NCBI GenBank assembly: GCA_946557785.1
Contig: CAMNTH010000004.1
Location: 124,001 to 188,000, forward strand
Direction: 5' to 3'
Source of the DNA: an uncultured Blautia sp.
GTDB lineage: Bacteria > Bacillota > Clostridia > Lachnospirales > Lachnospiraceae
Length of the DNA stretch: 64,000 nucleotides
A program made the translations under genes and the position numbers. Position 1 is the first letter of the stretch; each line of letters begins with the position of its first letter. Shown piece by piece: positions 24,643 through 33,015 of this stretch. The notes under the pieces are model-generated. The model was not told the DNA's origin, did not search any database, and saw only the letters and a list, made by a program, of their open reading frames with translations.

Positions 24643-25703
24643 CAGATACTTTTGTACTGGATTTTTTAACAAGCGCAGCAAAACAGCATGCTTCTGACAT
24701 TTTTATTATTGCCGGGCTTCCCCTGTCCAGCAAGGTCGACGGATTGCTTACCCCGGTTGGTGAGAGGCTTATGCCTGAGGATACTAACCAAATCATACAT
24801 GAGATTTATCAGCTTGCAGGCAACCGCAATATCAAACCCTTCCTAGACTCCGGAGATGATGATTTTTCTTTTTCCATTCCCGGTTTGTCAAGGTTTCGTG
24901 TGAATACCTACAGGCAAAGAGGCTCCCTTGCGGCTGTGATCCGTATGATCGCCTTCGATCTTCCGGATCCTTCCCAGCTCAATATTCCCCAGGAGGTCAT
25001 GGATACCGCCGATTTTACAAAGGGGATGGTTCTTGTTACCGGACCTGCCGGAAGCGGCAAATCTACAACTATGGCATGCCTGGTGGATCGTATTAACAAT
25101 ACCAGGGAAGGACATATCATTACCCTGGAGGATCCTCTGGAATATCTCCACAGGCATAAAAAATGTATTATCAGCCAGCGTGAGATCTGCACAGATACAG
25201 ACAGTTACCTGGTTTCTTTAAGGGCTACGCTGCGCCAGAGTCCGGATGTAATTTTGTTAGGGGAAATGCGTGACTATGAGACTATCCAGACCGCCATGAC
25301 TGCAGCCGAGACAGGACATTTGGTACTTTCCAGCCTCCATACCATTGGAGCTGCAAGTACCATTGGACGTATTATGGATGTGTTTGAGCCAAATCAGCAG
25401 CATCAGATTGCCATTCAGCTTTCCATGGTGCTTCAGGCTGTAATCTCCCAGCAGCTAATTCCAGATGTGGATGGGCATACCATTCCTGCTTTTGAGGTGA
25501 TGAAATTGACTCCTGCTATACGCAATATGATCCGGGAAAATAAGGTGCATCAGATTGACGGGGTAATCTACTCTTCTTCCCAGTATCAGATGAGGTCTAT
25601 GGATCAGAGTTTGCTGGAATTATACAGAAAGGGAAAGATCACCCGGGAGACAGCATTAACTTACGCTACGAACGGAGAAATGCTGAAGAGGAAGCTTATA
25701 TAA
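24639..25703 (+). CDS. PilT-type secretion/twitching ATPase
   Basis: This 354-residue ATPase of the T2SSE/PilT family begins LDFLTSAAKQHASDIFI. It has Walker A GPAGSGKST, the Asp box TLEDPLEY, Walker B VILLGEMRD and the His box TAAETGHLVLSSLHT. The C-terminal AIRNMIRENKVHQI closely follows the AIRNLIREGK-type signature of retraction ATPases. It is therefore PilT-like rather than PilB-like, and it is the only ATPase of this operon. Its ATG overlaps the stop of the previous gene. Confidence 0.92.
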   Translation: MTDTFVLDFLTSAAKQHASDIFIIAGLPLSSKVDGLLTPVGERLMPEDTNQIIHEIYQLAGNRNIKPFLDSGDDDFSFSIPGLSRFRVNTYRQRGSLAAVIRMIAFDLPDPSQLNIPQEVMDTADFTKGMVLVTGPAGSGKSTTMACLVDRINNTREGHIITLEDPLEYLHRHKKCIISQREICTDTDSYLVSLRATLRQSPDVILLGEMRDYETIQTAMTAAETGHLVLSSLHTIGAASTIGRIMDVFEPNQQHQIAIQLSMVLQAVISQQLIPDVDGHTIPAFEVMKLTPAIRNMIRENKVHQIDGVIYSSSQYQMRSMDQSLLELYRKGKITRETALTYATNGEMLKRKLI

Positions 25704-25713
25704 ACAGGCAGCA

Positions 25714-26823
25714 TTATGACGGGCAGCCTTTTGTTTTTTGGCTGTCCGTCCCGTATACCGTAACACGGTTTTTACCGCTGTGTTTCGAGCAGTACATTGC
25801 CTGATCCGCCTGGTCGATCACATCATGAATGGTCATATCTGACATACAATCTCTGACACTGACTCCCAGGCTCACAGTAACGTAAATGACTTTTCCATAA
25901 TACACAACAGGTGTGCTTTCAATTTCTCTGCGGATATTCTCTGCAATGCTTTCCGGGTCGTGGTCACACTGCATAAGCAGCAAGAATTCTTCACCGCCCC
26001 ATCTGCAAAAATGAGAATGCTCGCACATATTTTTTTCAGGAATAGATGCAACCATTTTCAAAACCTGGTCTCCGGCTTCATGGCCGTAAGTATCATTTAT
26101 TTTCTTGAAATCGTCAATATCCATAATTATGATTGCAGCCCGCTCCTTTTCTTTTTCGCCAAATGCTGCCTCCATATACTCTTTAATACCAAACCGGTTC
26201 CTCAGTCCTGTTAAAGAATCATGCCTATACAAATCATAATATTCATTCCTGGCTTTTTCAAGCTCATGCTGTGTTTCCCTGCGGATCCACTCCGTTAAAA
26301 GAGATATGAGAAAAATAGAACAATACAAAAAAGGAAAGCGCAGCATAAAGGTTTCTGAATAGGAATACAAAAGCAATCCCTTTCCCACTGGAATCCAAAA
26401 CAAAAACACGAGCATAAGGAGGGAAATGGAAGAAAAAATACTGCCGCTTTTCATTCCGAAAATCAGCAGCGCAAAGCTTGGAATCAAGCTGACCCAAAGT
26501 GCGCTAAAGCCATCCGGCACCCCGCTGATGAAAAAAAAGGCCAGCAGAACTAATGCCTCTGCACCAAAAATCCGGTAAATCGCATTCTTTTTCACATCAG
26601 AATACAGGATTGCAAGTATATTCAATAAGCAAAGCACAGAAAATATTAATGTTGAATATAAAAGCACATACTCTTTTGTGAAATAATTAACCACCGTCAT
26701 AACAAGAGCAGTCAGAGAAAGAGCTGCATTTAGAATGCAGAACAAAAGCCTGCGCCTAAGCACATCGGAAACAACCGCATTGTGTATTCTATTTTTCAAT
26801 ACTTCCTTTCTTTCTTGCAGCAT
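25714..26823 (-). CDS. Membrane diguanylate cyclase (GGDEF)
   Basis: This 369-residue protein has about six membrane helices (residues 28-175), a short coiled linker (ELEKARNEYYDLYRHDSLTGLRNRFG) and a GGDEF domain. The active-site loop is RWGGEEF and metal-binding MDIDDFKKINDTYGHEAGD is present, so it should make c-di-GMP. The residues before GGEEF (CEHSHFC) do not contain the RxxD inhibitory site, so product inhibition is probably absent. GGGAGGG lies 6 nt before the ATG. It follows the export-protein gene by 26 nt, in an operon with hisC, and converges on pilT with a 10-nt gap. Confidence 0.9.
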   Translation of the reverse strand: MLQERKEVLKNRIHNAVVSDVLRRRLLFCILNAALSLTALVMTVVNYFTKEYVLLYSTLIFSVLCLLNILAILYSDVKKNAIYRIFGAEALVLLAFFFISGVPDGFSALWVSLIPSFALLIFGMKSGSIFSSISLLMLVFLFWIPVGKGLLLYSYSETFMLRFPFLYCSIFLISLLTEWIRRETQHELEKARNEYYDLYRHDSLTGLRNRFGIKEYMEAAFGEKEKERAAIIIMDIDDFKKINDTYGHEAGDQVLKMVASIPEKNMCEHSHFCRWGGEEFLLLMQCDHDPESIAENIRREIESTPVVYYGKVIYVTVSLGVSVRDCMSDMTIHDVIDQADQAMYCSKHSGKNRVTVYGTDSQKTKGCPS

Positions 26824-26849
26824 TATTTTCCCTCCCCCAACTATGATAT

Positions 26850-27350
26850 TTAGCTGACGATGCTGCCCACCAAAACATAAGAAACAATGTACATAATAAT
26901 TGTGGCCATAACAATTCCAAGAAGGATTGCCAGGGAGGATTTCTTGATATCAATATCCAAAAGAGAGGCAATCAATGCACCTGTCCATGCGCCTGTTCCA
27001 GGGAGAGGAATTCCAACGAAGAGAACCAGTCCCCAGAATTCATATTTCTTGATCTGCTCGCTTTTACCCATAGCGCGTTCTTCCAGCTTAAGGATCAGCC
27101 CCCGGAAAAGTTTTGTTTTTTTCAGGAGTTTAAAAATCTGCCGGATGAAAAGCAGAATAAAGGGGATGGGAATAATGTTTCCAATCACACAAAGGGGAAT
27201 GGAAACCGTTTCCGGTATTTTCAGGAGAGAGGCAGCAAGAAGCCCCCCCCTCAGCTCCAAAATAGGGATCATTGAAATTACAAATACCGCTGCCTCCGGT
27301 GAAATGAACTGTGCCAGATTTGCTGCAAACCATTGTACCAGTGCTTCCAT
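26850..27350 (-). CDS. COG2426 small multidrug export-like membrane protein
   Basis: This 166-residue protein has four to five hydrophobic segments. It carries the family features SMIPILELRGGL near residue 28, GNIIPIPFILLFI and FVGIPLPGTGAWTGALIASL. The paired proline-rich re-entrant-like motifs are typical of COG2426/DedA-like small membrane proteins. The substrate is unproven despite the family name. It lies 8 nt after hisC and 26 nt before the diguanylate cyclase gene. Confidence 0.82.
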   Translation of the reverse strand: MEALVQWFAANLAQFISPEAAVFVISMIPILELRGGLLAASLLKIPETVSIPLCVIGNIIPIPFILLFIRQIFKLLKKTKLFRGLILKLEERAMGKSEQIKKYEFWGLVLFVGIPLPGTGAWTGALIASLLDIDIKKSSLAILLGIVMATIIMYIVSYVLVGSIVS

Positions 27351-27358
27351 AATACCTC

Positions 27359-28420
27359 CTAGCGATTACTTAAATACTCTTTTAAAAATATAAGAAGGGC
27401 TTCCATCTCTTCCCGGGTTCCGATAGTGATCCGAAGATGATTGGATGTCCGTCCTTTTGGGAAATAGCGAACATATATATGCTGCTCCCTAAGGGCCTGG
27501 TACAATTCCTTTGCCGGGCAGGCTTCATGAGCTGCAAAAATAAAATTCGCCTTAGAATCCTCAAAAGAAAATCCCAGCTTTTGAAGTTCATTTTTCGTCC
27601 ATTCCCTTGTCTCTATTATCTTACTGCAAGTCTCCTGGAAATATGCTTCATCACTCAGCGCCTCCGCACCTGCTGCCAGGGCGGTCCTATCCATGGTATA
27701 GGAATTAAAGGAATACTTTACATCGTTAAGATATTTTATTAAAACAGGGTTCCCAAAGGCAAGTCCGATACGCATTCCTGCAAGGGAACGGGATTTTGAC
27801 AAGGTCTGCACTACCAGCATGTTGTCATACTTTTCAATCAAGGGAAGAGCGGACTTTGCGCCAAAATCCACATATGCCTCATCCACAATGACAATGGAAT
27901 CCTGATTTTCCTTTATAATTTCTTCGATATCTTCCAATGGCATTTCCACACCTGTGGGGGCATTGGGATTTGGAAAAATAATACCGCCGTTTTCTCTTAG
28001 ATAGTCTTCCTTACGGATGTGGAAATCTTCATCCAGAGGCGGACGCCCATATGGGATACGGAACAAATCTGCCCATACGTCATAAAAAGAATAGGTTATG
28101 TCAGGAAACAGGATTGGCTTTTTTCCATTAAAAAATGTAAGAAAACACATTGCAAGCACATCATCTGAGCCTACCCCCGCAAAAACCTGGCTGTCATCCA
28201 GGTGATAACAGGATGCTGCAGCATGTACAAGTTCCCCTGCTGTTGGATCCGGATAGAGACGCAGCGTGTCTGTGTTCATCCCGTGCAGGATCCGCTCCAC
28301 TCCGGGAGCCGGCGGGTATGGGTTCTCGTTTGTATTTAATTTAATCATATCCGGCTGGTTAGGCTGTTCTCCCGGCGTATAGGGGATCACCCTGCGGATA
28401 TTCTCCTCCCAGGTCTTCAT
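27359..28420 (-). CDS. hisC: Histidinol-phosphate aminotransferase
   Basis: This 353-residue fold-type I PLP aminotransferase makes histidinol phosphate from imidazole-acetol phosphate. It shows LNTNENPYPP, FPNPNAPTG, VDEAYVDFG and the PLP lysine in TLSKSRSLAGMRIG, with NHLRITIGT near the end. No other his gene is nearby, so a different keto acid (aromatic or a cell-envelope precursor) is possible. The ATG at 28420 is chosen because AAAGGAG lies 5 nt upstream; that site lies inside a longer frame beginning at 28435. Confidence 0.88.
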   Translation of the reverse strand: MKTWEENIRRVIPYTPGEQPNQPDMIKLNTNENPYPPAPGVERILHGMNTDTLRLYPDPTAGELVHAAASCYHLDDSQVFAGVGSDDVLAMCFLTFFNGKKPILFPDITYSFYDVWADLFRIPYGRPPLDEDFHIRKEDYLRENGGIIFPNPNAPTGVEMPLEDIEEIIKENQDSIVIVDEAYVDFGAKSALPLIEKYDNMLVVQTLSKSRSLAGMRIGLAFGNPVLIKYLNDVKYSFNSYTMDRTALAAGAEALSDEAYFQETCSKIIETREWTKNELQKLGFSFEDSKANFIFAAHEACPAKELYQALREQHIYVRYFPKGRTSNHLRITIGTREEMEALLIFLKEYLSNR

Positions 28421-28511
28421 TTTGTCTCCTTTCATCTATGTGCGGCTGTTTTTGCCGCAGGAAAGTTCATATTTTTTCACTTATCCATCGCTAAAGCGAT
28501 GCACATATGCT

Positions 28512-28540
28512 ATTTTAACCACTGGGATTGTATTTGTCAA
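28512..28540 (-). promoter_or_regulatory. Predicted promoter of the hisC-GGDEF operon
   Basis: On the minus strand TTGACA (28535-28540), a 17-nt spacer and TAAAAT (28512-28517) are seen. Just downstream is the inverted repeat GCATCGC-TTTA-GCGATG, and nearer the gene a second hairpin TGCGGC/GCCGCA. Both are possible regulatory sites. Confidence 0.65.
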
Positions 28541-28578
28541 AAGAAATTTGTAACGAAATCCGGTGCGGTATCTGCTCT

Positions 28579-29211
28579 TTATTGTGCACCCAGGATTTCT
28601 TTTACAAGTTCTGTATGTGGTCTGTCCGGATTCTTCTGGTAAACATTTACATGGTTCAGATCCCCGCTCCTATCTGTAAATGCAGGGAACAAAAACCCAC
28701 ACTCCGGCGCTCCAGGTTCATACTCCCCAATAAGAGGGCAGATTACACAAATCAGATATTCAAACATCTCCTCTGATTCCCACAGGCGTTCTTTGTCAGA
28801 TGTTTTTGCCGGAATATCATAGTGATCGCAAAATACCAGAATGGCGTATTCTGAATCCCCATGGTAATGCTCCCTCACAATATCATAAAAGGTATCCATC
28901 AGCGCATCATTCTTTAATCCGCACTCTTTCATAGCCATCAGGAGCTGCCACATGCTCTCCTGTTTCTGCGTTTTTGCCAAAAACTTATACTGCTTCAGAT
29001 TTTTATTGGCAGCAGAAAAAGGAACTGCTTTTGCCAGCTTCAGGTTTCTTGCTTTTTCTGCTTCTGACAGCTTCAGGAAATTAGTATTAAAGCTTCCCCC
29101 AAATTCCCCATCACTGTCTACGTAGCAGCCGGCCACTCTCCCTATAGATGTCCTGGCAGGGGTCATTCTTCTTGTCAGTTCCAGCATATCCTCTCTGTTA
29201 ATCACGCTCAT
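28579..29211 (-). CDS. DUF4317 family protein, short form
   Basis: This 210-residue cytoplasmic protein matches the N-terminal part of DUF4317 proteins: MLELTRRMTPARTSIGRVAGCYVD, then the AILVFCDHYDIP region and GFLFPAFTDRSGDLN. The function is unknown. As I recall the family, members are usually longer, with an extra C-terminal helical part, so this one looks shortened. The sequence after its stop does not resume the family pattern. The ATG at 29211 has AAAGGAG 5 nt upstream. Confidence 0.75.
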   Translation of the reverse strand: MSVINREDMLELTRRMTPARTSIGRVAGCYVDSDGEFGGSFNTNFLKLSEAEKARNLKLAKAVPFSAANKNLKQYKFLAKTQKQESMWQLLMAMKECGLKNDALMDTFYDIVREHYHGDSEYAILVFCDHYDIPAKTSDKERLWESEEMFEYLICVICPLIGEYEPGAPECGFLFPAFTDRSGDLNHVNVYQKNPDRPHTELVKEILGAQ

Positions 29212-29440
29212 TCGTCTCCTTTCTGTATTAATCACATTTAGACGTTTGTATAAGCAGCCGCTGCAAAAGCTCTGCTGTTAATTTACTATCTATTATAAGC
29301 AAAAAGCAGTAACAAATTCAACTCGAATTATGGGTTTTTCTGCAAAAGCAGGCTTTTCATCCTTGTGTTTTAATGTTACAATAATAATAATAGCGTCTTA
29401 AGATAGAACGCAATACCATTTACTATGGAGGAATATCAGT

Positions 29441-30751
29441 ATGAAAAAAGGTAACTGGGCGGCCTTACTGCCCATCGGCGTTTTTCTGGTACTGTATTTA
29501 GGGCTTGGAATCCTATTTGAATACGTGCTGGACATTCCAATGGGATTTTATAATATCCCAATCGTAGTTTCATTTCTTGCTGCACTGCTGGTTGCATGTG
29601 TGCAGAACCCCAAACTGAGTTTTGACGAAAAACTAAAAGTCATGGCTCAAGGTGTTGGCGACAAAAACATCATCACCATGATCCTGATCTTTATGGCAGC
29701 CGGAATCTTTGTAGGCGTAGTAGGCAGAAGCAGCGCAGAAAGCGTTGCATATTTCCTGCTTTCCATTATCCCTGCGCAGTTTGCAGTCATTGTATTGTTT
29801 GTAGTAAGCTGCTTTATCTCCATTGCCATGGGAACATCTGTGGGAACCATTACCCTGATCACCCCTATTGCAATTGCCGTTGCAGATGCCTCCGGCTTTG
29901 CTGTACCTCTTTGCATCGGTGCAGTTATGAGCGGTGCCATGTTCGGTGACAACCTGTCCTTTATTTCAGATACAACCATTGCCGCCTGTAATGGACAAGG
30001 CTGTGCAATGAAGGATAAGTTCCGTGCAAACTTTGCCATCGCGCTTCCAGCGGCCCTTGTAACACTGCTGATTATTTTCTTCCGTTCTGCCGGAACGCAG
30101 AGCGCCACAGCCATTGTAAAGGACTACAATTTGATCCAGATCATTCCATACCTTCTTGTTTTGATCGGCGGAATCATCGGAATCAACGTGTTTGTGGTTT
30201 TACTCATCGGTATCCTGTCCGGATCCATCATCATGCTGGTTACAGGTACCATTGAATCTACTGCCCTTCTTGCAAATATGGGGTCCGGAGCAGCCGGAAT
30301 GTATGAAACAACCATGATCGCAATCCTGGTTTCCGCTATCTGCGCATTGATCCATGAATACGGCGGATTTATTGCCCTTATCGACTTTATCAAACGCATC
30401 TTCCGCAGCAAGAACGGAGGAAAGCTGGGCATGGGACTTCTGGTAGGCGCCATGGATATCGCTACAGCAAACAATACAGTCGCTATCGTTATGGCCAATC
30501 CCATAGCCAAAGAAATGTCTGAGGAATACCACATTTCTCCGAGAAATGCAGCATCTATCCTGGATACTTTCTCCTGTATCTTCCAGGGTGTAATTCCCTA
30601 CGGTGCACAGATGCTTGTTGCCATTTCTGCAGCTGCGGAGCTTGGAAAAGAAGTTACGGCTTTTGACATTATGCCAAATTTATACTATCCGTACATGCTT
30701 CTTATCAGTTCCCTAATTTTTATTTTTGTCATTCCAAACAAAGAAAAATAA
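29441..30751 (+). CDS. NhaC-family Na+/H+ antiporter
   Basis: This 436-residue membrane protein has about 11-12 helices. Its family motifs are SIAMGTSVGTITLITPIAIAVA, AVMSGAMFGDNLSFISDTTIAA and MDIATANNTVAIVMANPIA. The GDNLSFISDTT stretch carries the conserved acidic residues of the NhaC/ion-transporter superfamily. It may exchange sodium for protons, or an organic anion or amine as in some relatives. GGAGG lies 9 nt before the ATG. It stands alone and ends at a bidirectional terminator. Confidence 0.88.
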   Translation: MKKGNWAALLPIGVFLVLYLGLGILFEYVLDIPMGFYNIPIVVSFLAALLVACVQNPKLSFDEKLKVMAQGVGDKNIITMILIFMAAGIFVGVVGRSSAESVAYFLLSIIPAQFAVIVLFVVSCFISIAMGTSVGTITLITPIAIAVADASGFAVPLCIGAVMSGAMFGDNLSFISDTTIAACNGQGCAMKDKFRANFAIALPAALVTLLIIFFRSAGTQSATAIVKDYNLIQIIPYLLVLIGGIIGINVFVVLLIGILSGSIIMLVTGTIESTALLANMGSGAAGMYETTMIAILVSAICALIHEYGGFIALIDFIKRIFRSKNGGKLGMGLLVGAMDIATANNTVAIVMANPIAKEMSEEYHISPRNAASILDTFSCIFQGVIPYGAQMLVAISAAAELGKEVTAFDIMPNLYYPYMLLISSLIFIFVIPNKEK

Positions 30752-30774
30752 CTCTGCATAGCTTAGCGAAAAGA

Positions 30775-30805
30775 GCATATCCCGCATAGGATATGCCCTT
30801 TTTCT
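30775..30805. terminator. Bidirectional terminator between nhaC-like and MATE genes
   Basis: GCATATCC (30775-30782) pairs with GGATATGC (30789-30796). A T-run follows on the plus strand, and CTTTTC follows on the minus strand. Confidence 0.75.
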
Positions 30806-30811
30806 TTCTCT

Positions 30812-32176
30812 TTATATCCTTACCCCCATTTTCCTGTATAGCCTTTTCCGTACGGCCAAAAAGCATATCACCTGCATAACAATTGTAATCATCCAGGATG
30901 CAGGATAGGAAATAAATAATACAGATAGGCTTCTGTGGGAAGGAAAAATCAAGAAAATCCACACGATCCTTGTTCCCACCGTCCCGATCACAGACAGGAT
31001 CATCGGAACCGCAGAATGTCCCATTCCGCGCATCGCTCCTGGAAACAAATCCATTAATCCACACATAAAATAAGTCACTGTTGTATATAGCATGACCTCC
31101 ATACCACACTTGATAACTTCCGGGTCAGAAGTATAGATCTTCAAAAGTTCCGGTCCGAAAATATATGCACTTCCTCCCAATATCAGCGCCACAGTTACTG
31201 TCAGGATTATGCACCGTACCAGAATCCTGTCCATCCGTTTCCATTTTCCAGCCCCGAAATTCTGACTGGTAAAGCTCATACATGCCTGGGTGACAGAGTT
31301 GACAGAAGCAAATAAAAATCCGAAAATATTATTCGCTGCCGTATATCCCGCCATTGCAACGGAGCCAAAAGAATTCACGGAGGACTGCAGCAGTACATTG
31401 GAAAACGTAATTACCGTACTCTGTATTCCAGCCGGAATCCCTACCTGAAAGATCGGCTTTAAGTATGCTGCACGAATCTTTAATTTCGAAAAGCGAAGCT
31501 GATATGCAGATTCTGTCTGATACAAACAGCGAAGCACCAAAACGCATGAAATTATCTGAGAAACCACAGTTGCTATTGCCACACCGGCTACGCCCATGCT
31601 GAATACGATTACCAGGAACATATTCAGCAGAGCGTTTACAGCTCCTGCTATAATCAGGAAAAGCAAAGGCCTTTTCGTATCTCCTACTGCCCTAAGAATT
31701 GCCGCCCCATAATTATAAAGCATAAAAAACGGCATGCCCAGGAAATATATCTTCATATAAAGCGCAGCCTGGTCAATTACATCTGACGGCGTGGCCATCA
31801 GCATCAAGGCTCCCCTCGAAAACAAAAGTCCTGCAATTCCCATCACAATTCCGCTAATCAACGCAAATGCAATTGCCGTATGTACAGTCCGGGACATTTC
31901 TTCCTCCTTGGAAGATGCATAAAAACGTGCAGCCAGAACATTCGCACCAAGAGAAACTCCTATAAACAGATTTGTAAATACATTAATCAGGGCAGAAGTT
32001 GAGCCTACTGCCGCCAATGCCTGACTTCCTGTAAAACGCCCCACAACAATAATATCTACCGCATTAAAAAGAAGCTGAAGAATCCCTGACAGCATCAGCG
32101 GGATAGAAAAAGAGATCAGTTTATCCATAATGGATCCATTACACATATCAATCTCATATTTATTACTTTTTGCCAT
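30812..32176 (-). CDS. MATE family efflux transporter
   Basis: This 454-residue protein has twelve membrane helices in two six-helix halves. The start pattern SIMDKLISFSIPLMLSGILQLLFNAVDIIVVGRFTGSQALAAVG and the AALLR-like GAAILRAVGDTKRP are characteristic of MATE/NorM-DinF antiporters, which use a sodium or proton gradient to export cationic drugs or metabolites. The substrate is unknown. It follows the YjbR-DUF3795 gene by 16 nt. Confidence 0.92.
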   Translation of the reverse strand: MAKSNKYEIDMCNGSIMDKLISFSIPLMLSGILQLLFNAVDIIVVGRFTGSQALAAVGSTSALINVFTNLFIGVSLGANVLAARFYASSKEEEMSRTVHTAIAFALISGIVMGIAGLLFSRGALMLMATPSDVIDQAALYMKIYFLGMPFFMLYNYGAAILRAVGDTKRPLLFLIIAGAVNALLNMFLVIVFSMGVAGVAIATVVSQIISCVLVLRCLYQTESAYQLRFSKLKIRAAYLKPIFQVGIPAGIQSTVITFSNVLLQSSVNSFGSVAMAGYTAANNIFGFLFASVNSVTQACMSFTSQNFGAGKWKRMDRILVRCIILTVTVALILGGSAYIFGPELLKIYTSDPEVIKCGMEVMLYTTVTYFMCGLMDLFPGAMRGMGHSAVPMILSVIGTVGTRIVWIFLIFPSHRSLSVLFISYPASWMITIVMQVICFLAVRKRLYRKMGVRI

Positions 32177-32192
32177 GGAAATGCCGTTCCTT

Positions 32193-32855
32193 TCACTCTA
32201 CAATCATCTGCGCCTGTAATCTGGAAACTCTCTCCTGTATATTCCGTTCAAATTCCTCATCTGAAAAAGAAGGATCTTTTGTATTTTTCCATATATCACA
32301 TGGCACACAGGCACACTCTTTGCAGCTTTTCAGCTTTTTTTGGTTAATTGCACATTCATAGATTGGACACGCATGGCCCTCCGGCGCATGAAACACTTTT
32401 CCAAGGCTGGCATTGCAGCCTTTACACATAGACCCTAACCAGCTGCATTCTGAGCAGTATGTACCGCAGCAGCTTAATGTTTTTGCCAAATCCCCCTCTT
32501 CCAAAATCTCCCTCTGCTTCTTTTTACTAAATCCGCTAAGCACAAGCTGATAGGATTTATCTGCCAAATCTTTTAGCAGATCATCCGGTACTTCTCCATC
32601 CGGTTTAATAGAATTCCAATGTATTTTATTCATATAATAGCCGGGAAGGATATCTTCATACTGCTGCCGCAGAAACTCCCCTTCCAATGGCTCTAATTTC
32701 AACGTAATATAATAAGGCTCATCATTTTCACCTAAACAAACTGCTGCAAACATCTTTCCGCCGATCTGATAGCGAATCCAGTTCCAGTCCTTCTGAAGGT
32801 CTTTGGTTACTGCCTTTTTGCTCAGCAAATATTCATCAAGCCACTCGTATCTCAT
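32193..32855 (-). CDS. YjbR/MmcQ domain fused to a DUF3795 cysteine-rich domain
   Basis: Residues 1-115 of this 220-residue protein form a YjbR/MmcQ (CyaY-like) DNA-binding-type domain (DWNWIRYQIGGKMFAAVC, NKIHWNSI, QLVLSGFSKKKQ). The C-terminal part (from about 125) is a DUF3795-like cysteine cluster with CCGTYCSECSWLGSMCKGC, CPIYEC and CKECACVPCDIW, probably binding metal. The combined function is unknown. The ATG at 32855 is chosen because GGGAGAG lies 7 nt upstream. The gene probably shares a transcript with the MATE pump. Confidence 0.8.
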   Translation of the reverse strand: MRYEWLDEYLLSKKAVTKDLQKDWNWIRYQIGGKMFAAVCLGENDEPYYITLKLEPLEGEFLRQQYEDILPGYYMNKIHWNSIKPDGEVPDDLLKDLADKSYQLVLSGFSKKKQREILEEGDLAKTLSCCGTYCSECSWLGSMCKGCNASLGKVFHAPEGHACPIYECAINQKKLKSCKECACVPCDIWKNTKDPSFSDEEFERNIQERVSRLQAQMIVE

Positions 32856-33015
32856 ATGATTGCTCTCCCTCTCCATAAAACTTACTATTTTTATAGCTGC
32901 CTTTTTTCTCTTCATTATACTACGAAAAGCGCCGCAGCTGTATAGTAATTTCCTATTATATTTGATAAAATTTAAAAAAACAATTTCTATCAGATACAGG
33001 GGGCATTTCTATTTT

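Noticed and set aside
25718-25750. GGGCAGCC/GGCTGTCC hairpin as a terminator between pilT and the GGDEF gene
   Set aside because: It lies inside the coding end of the diguanylate cyclase gene and the T-run is in the loop rather than after the stem, so the evidence is too weak to list.
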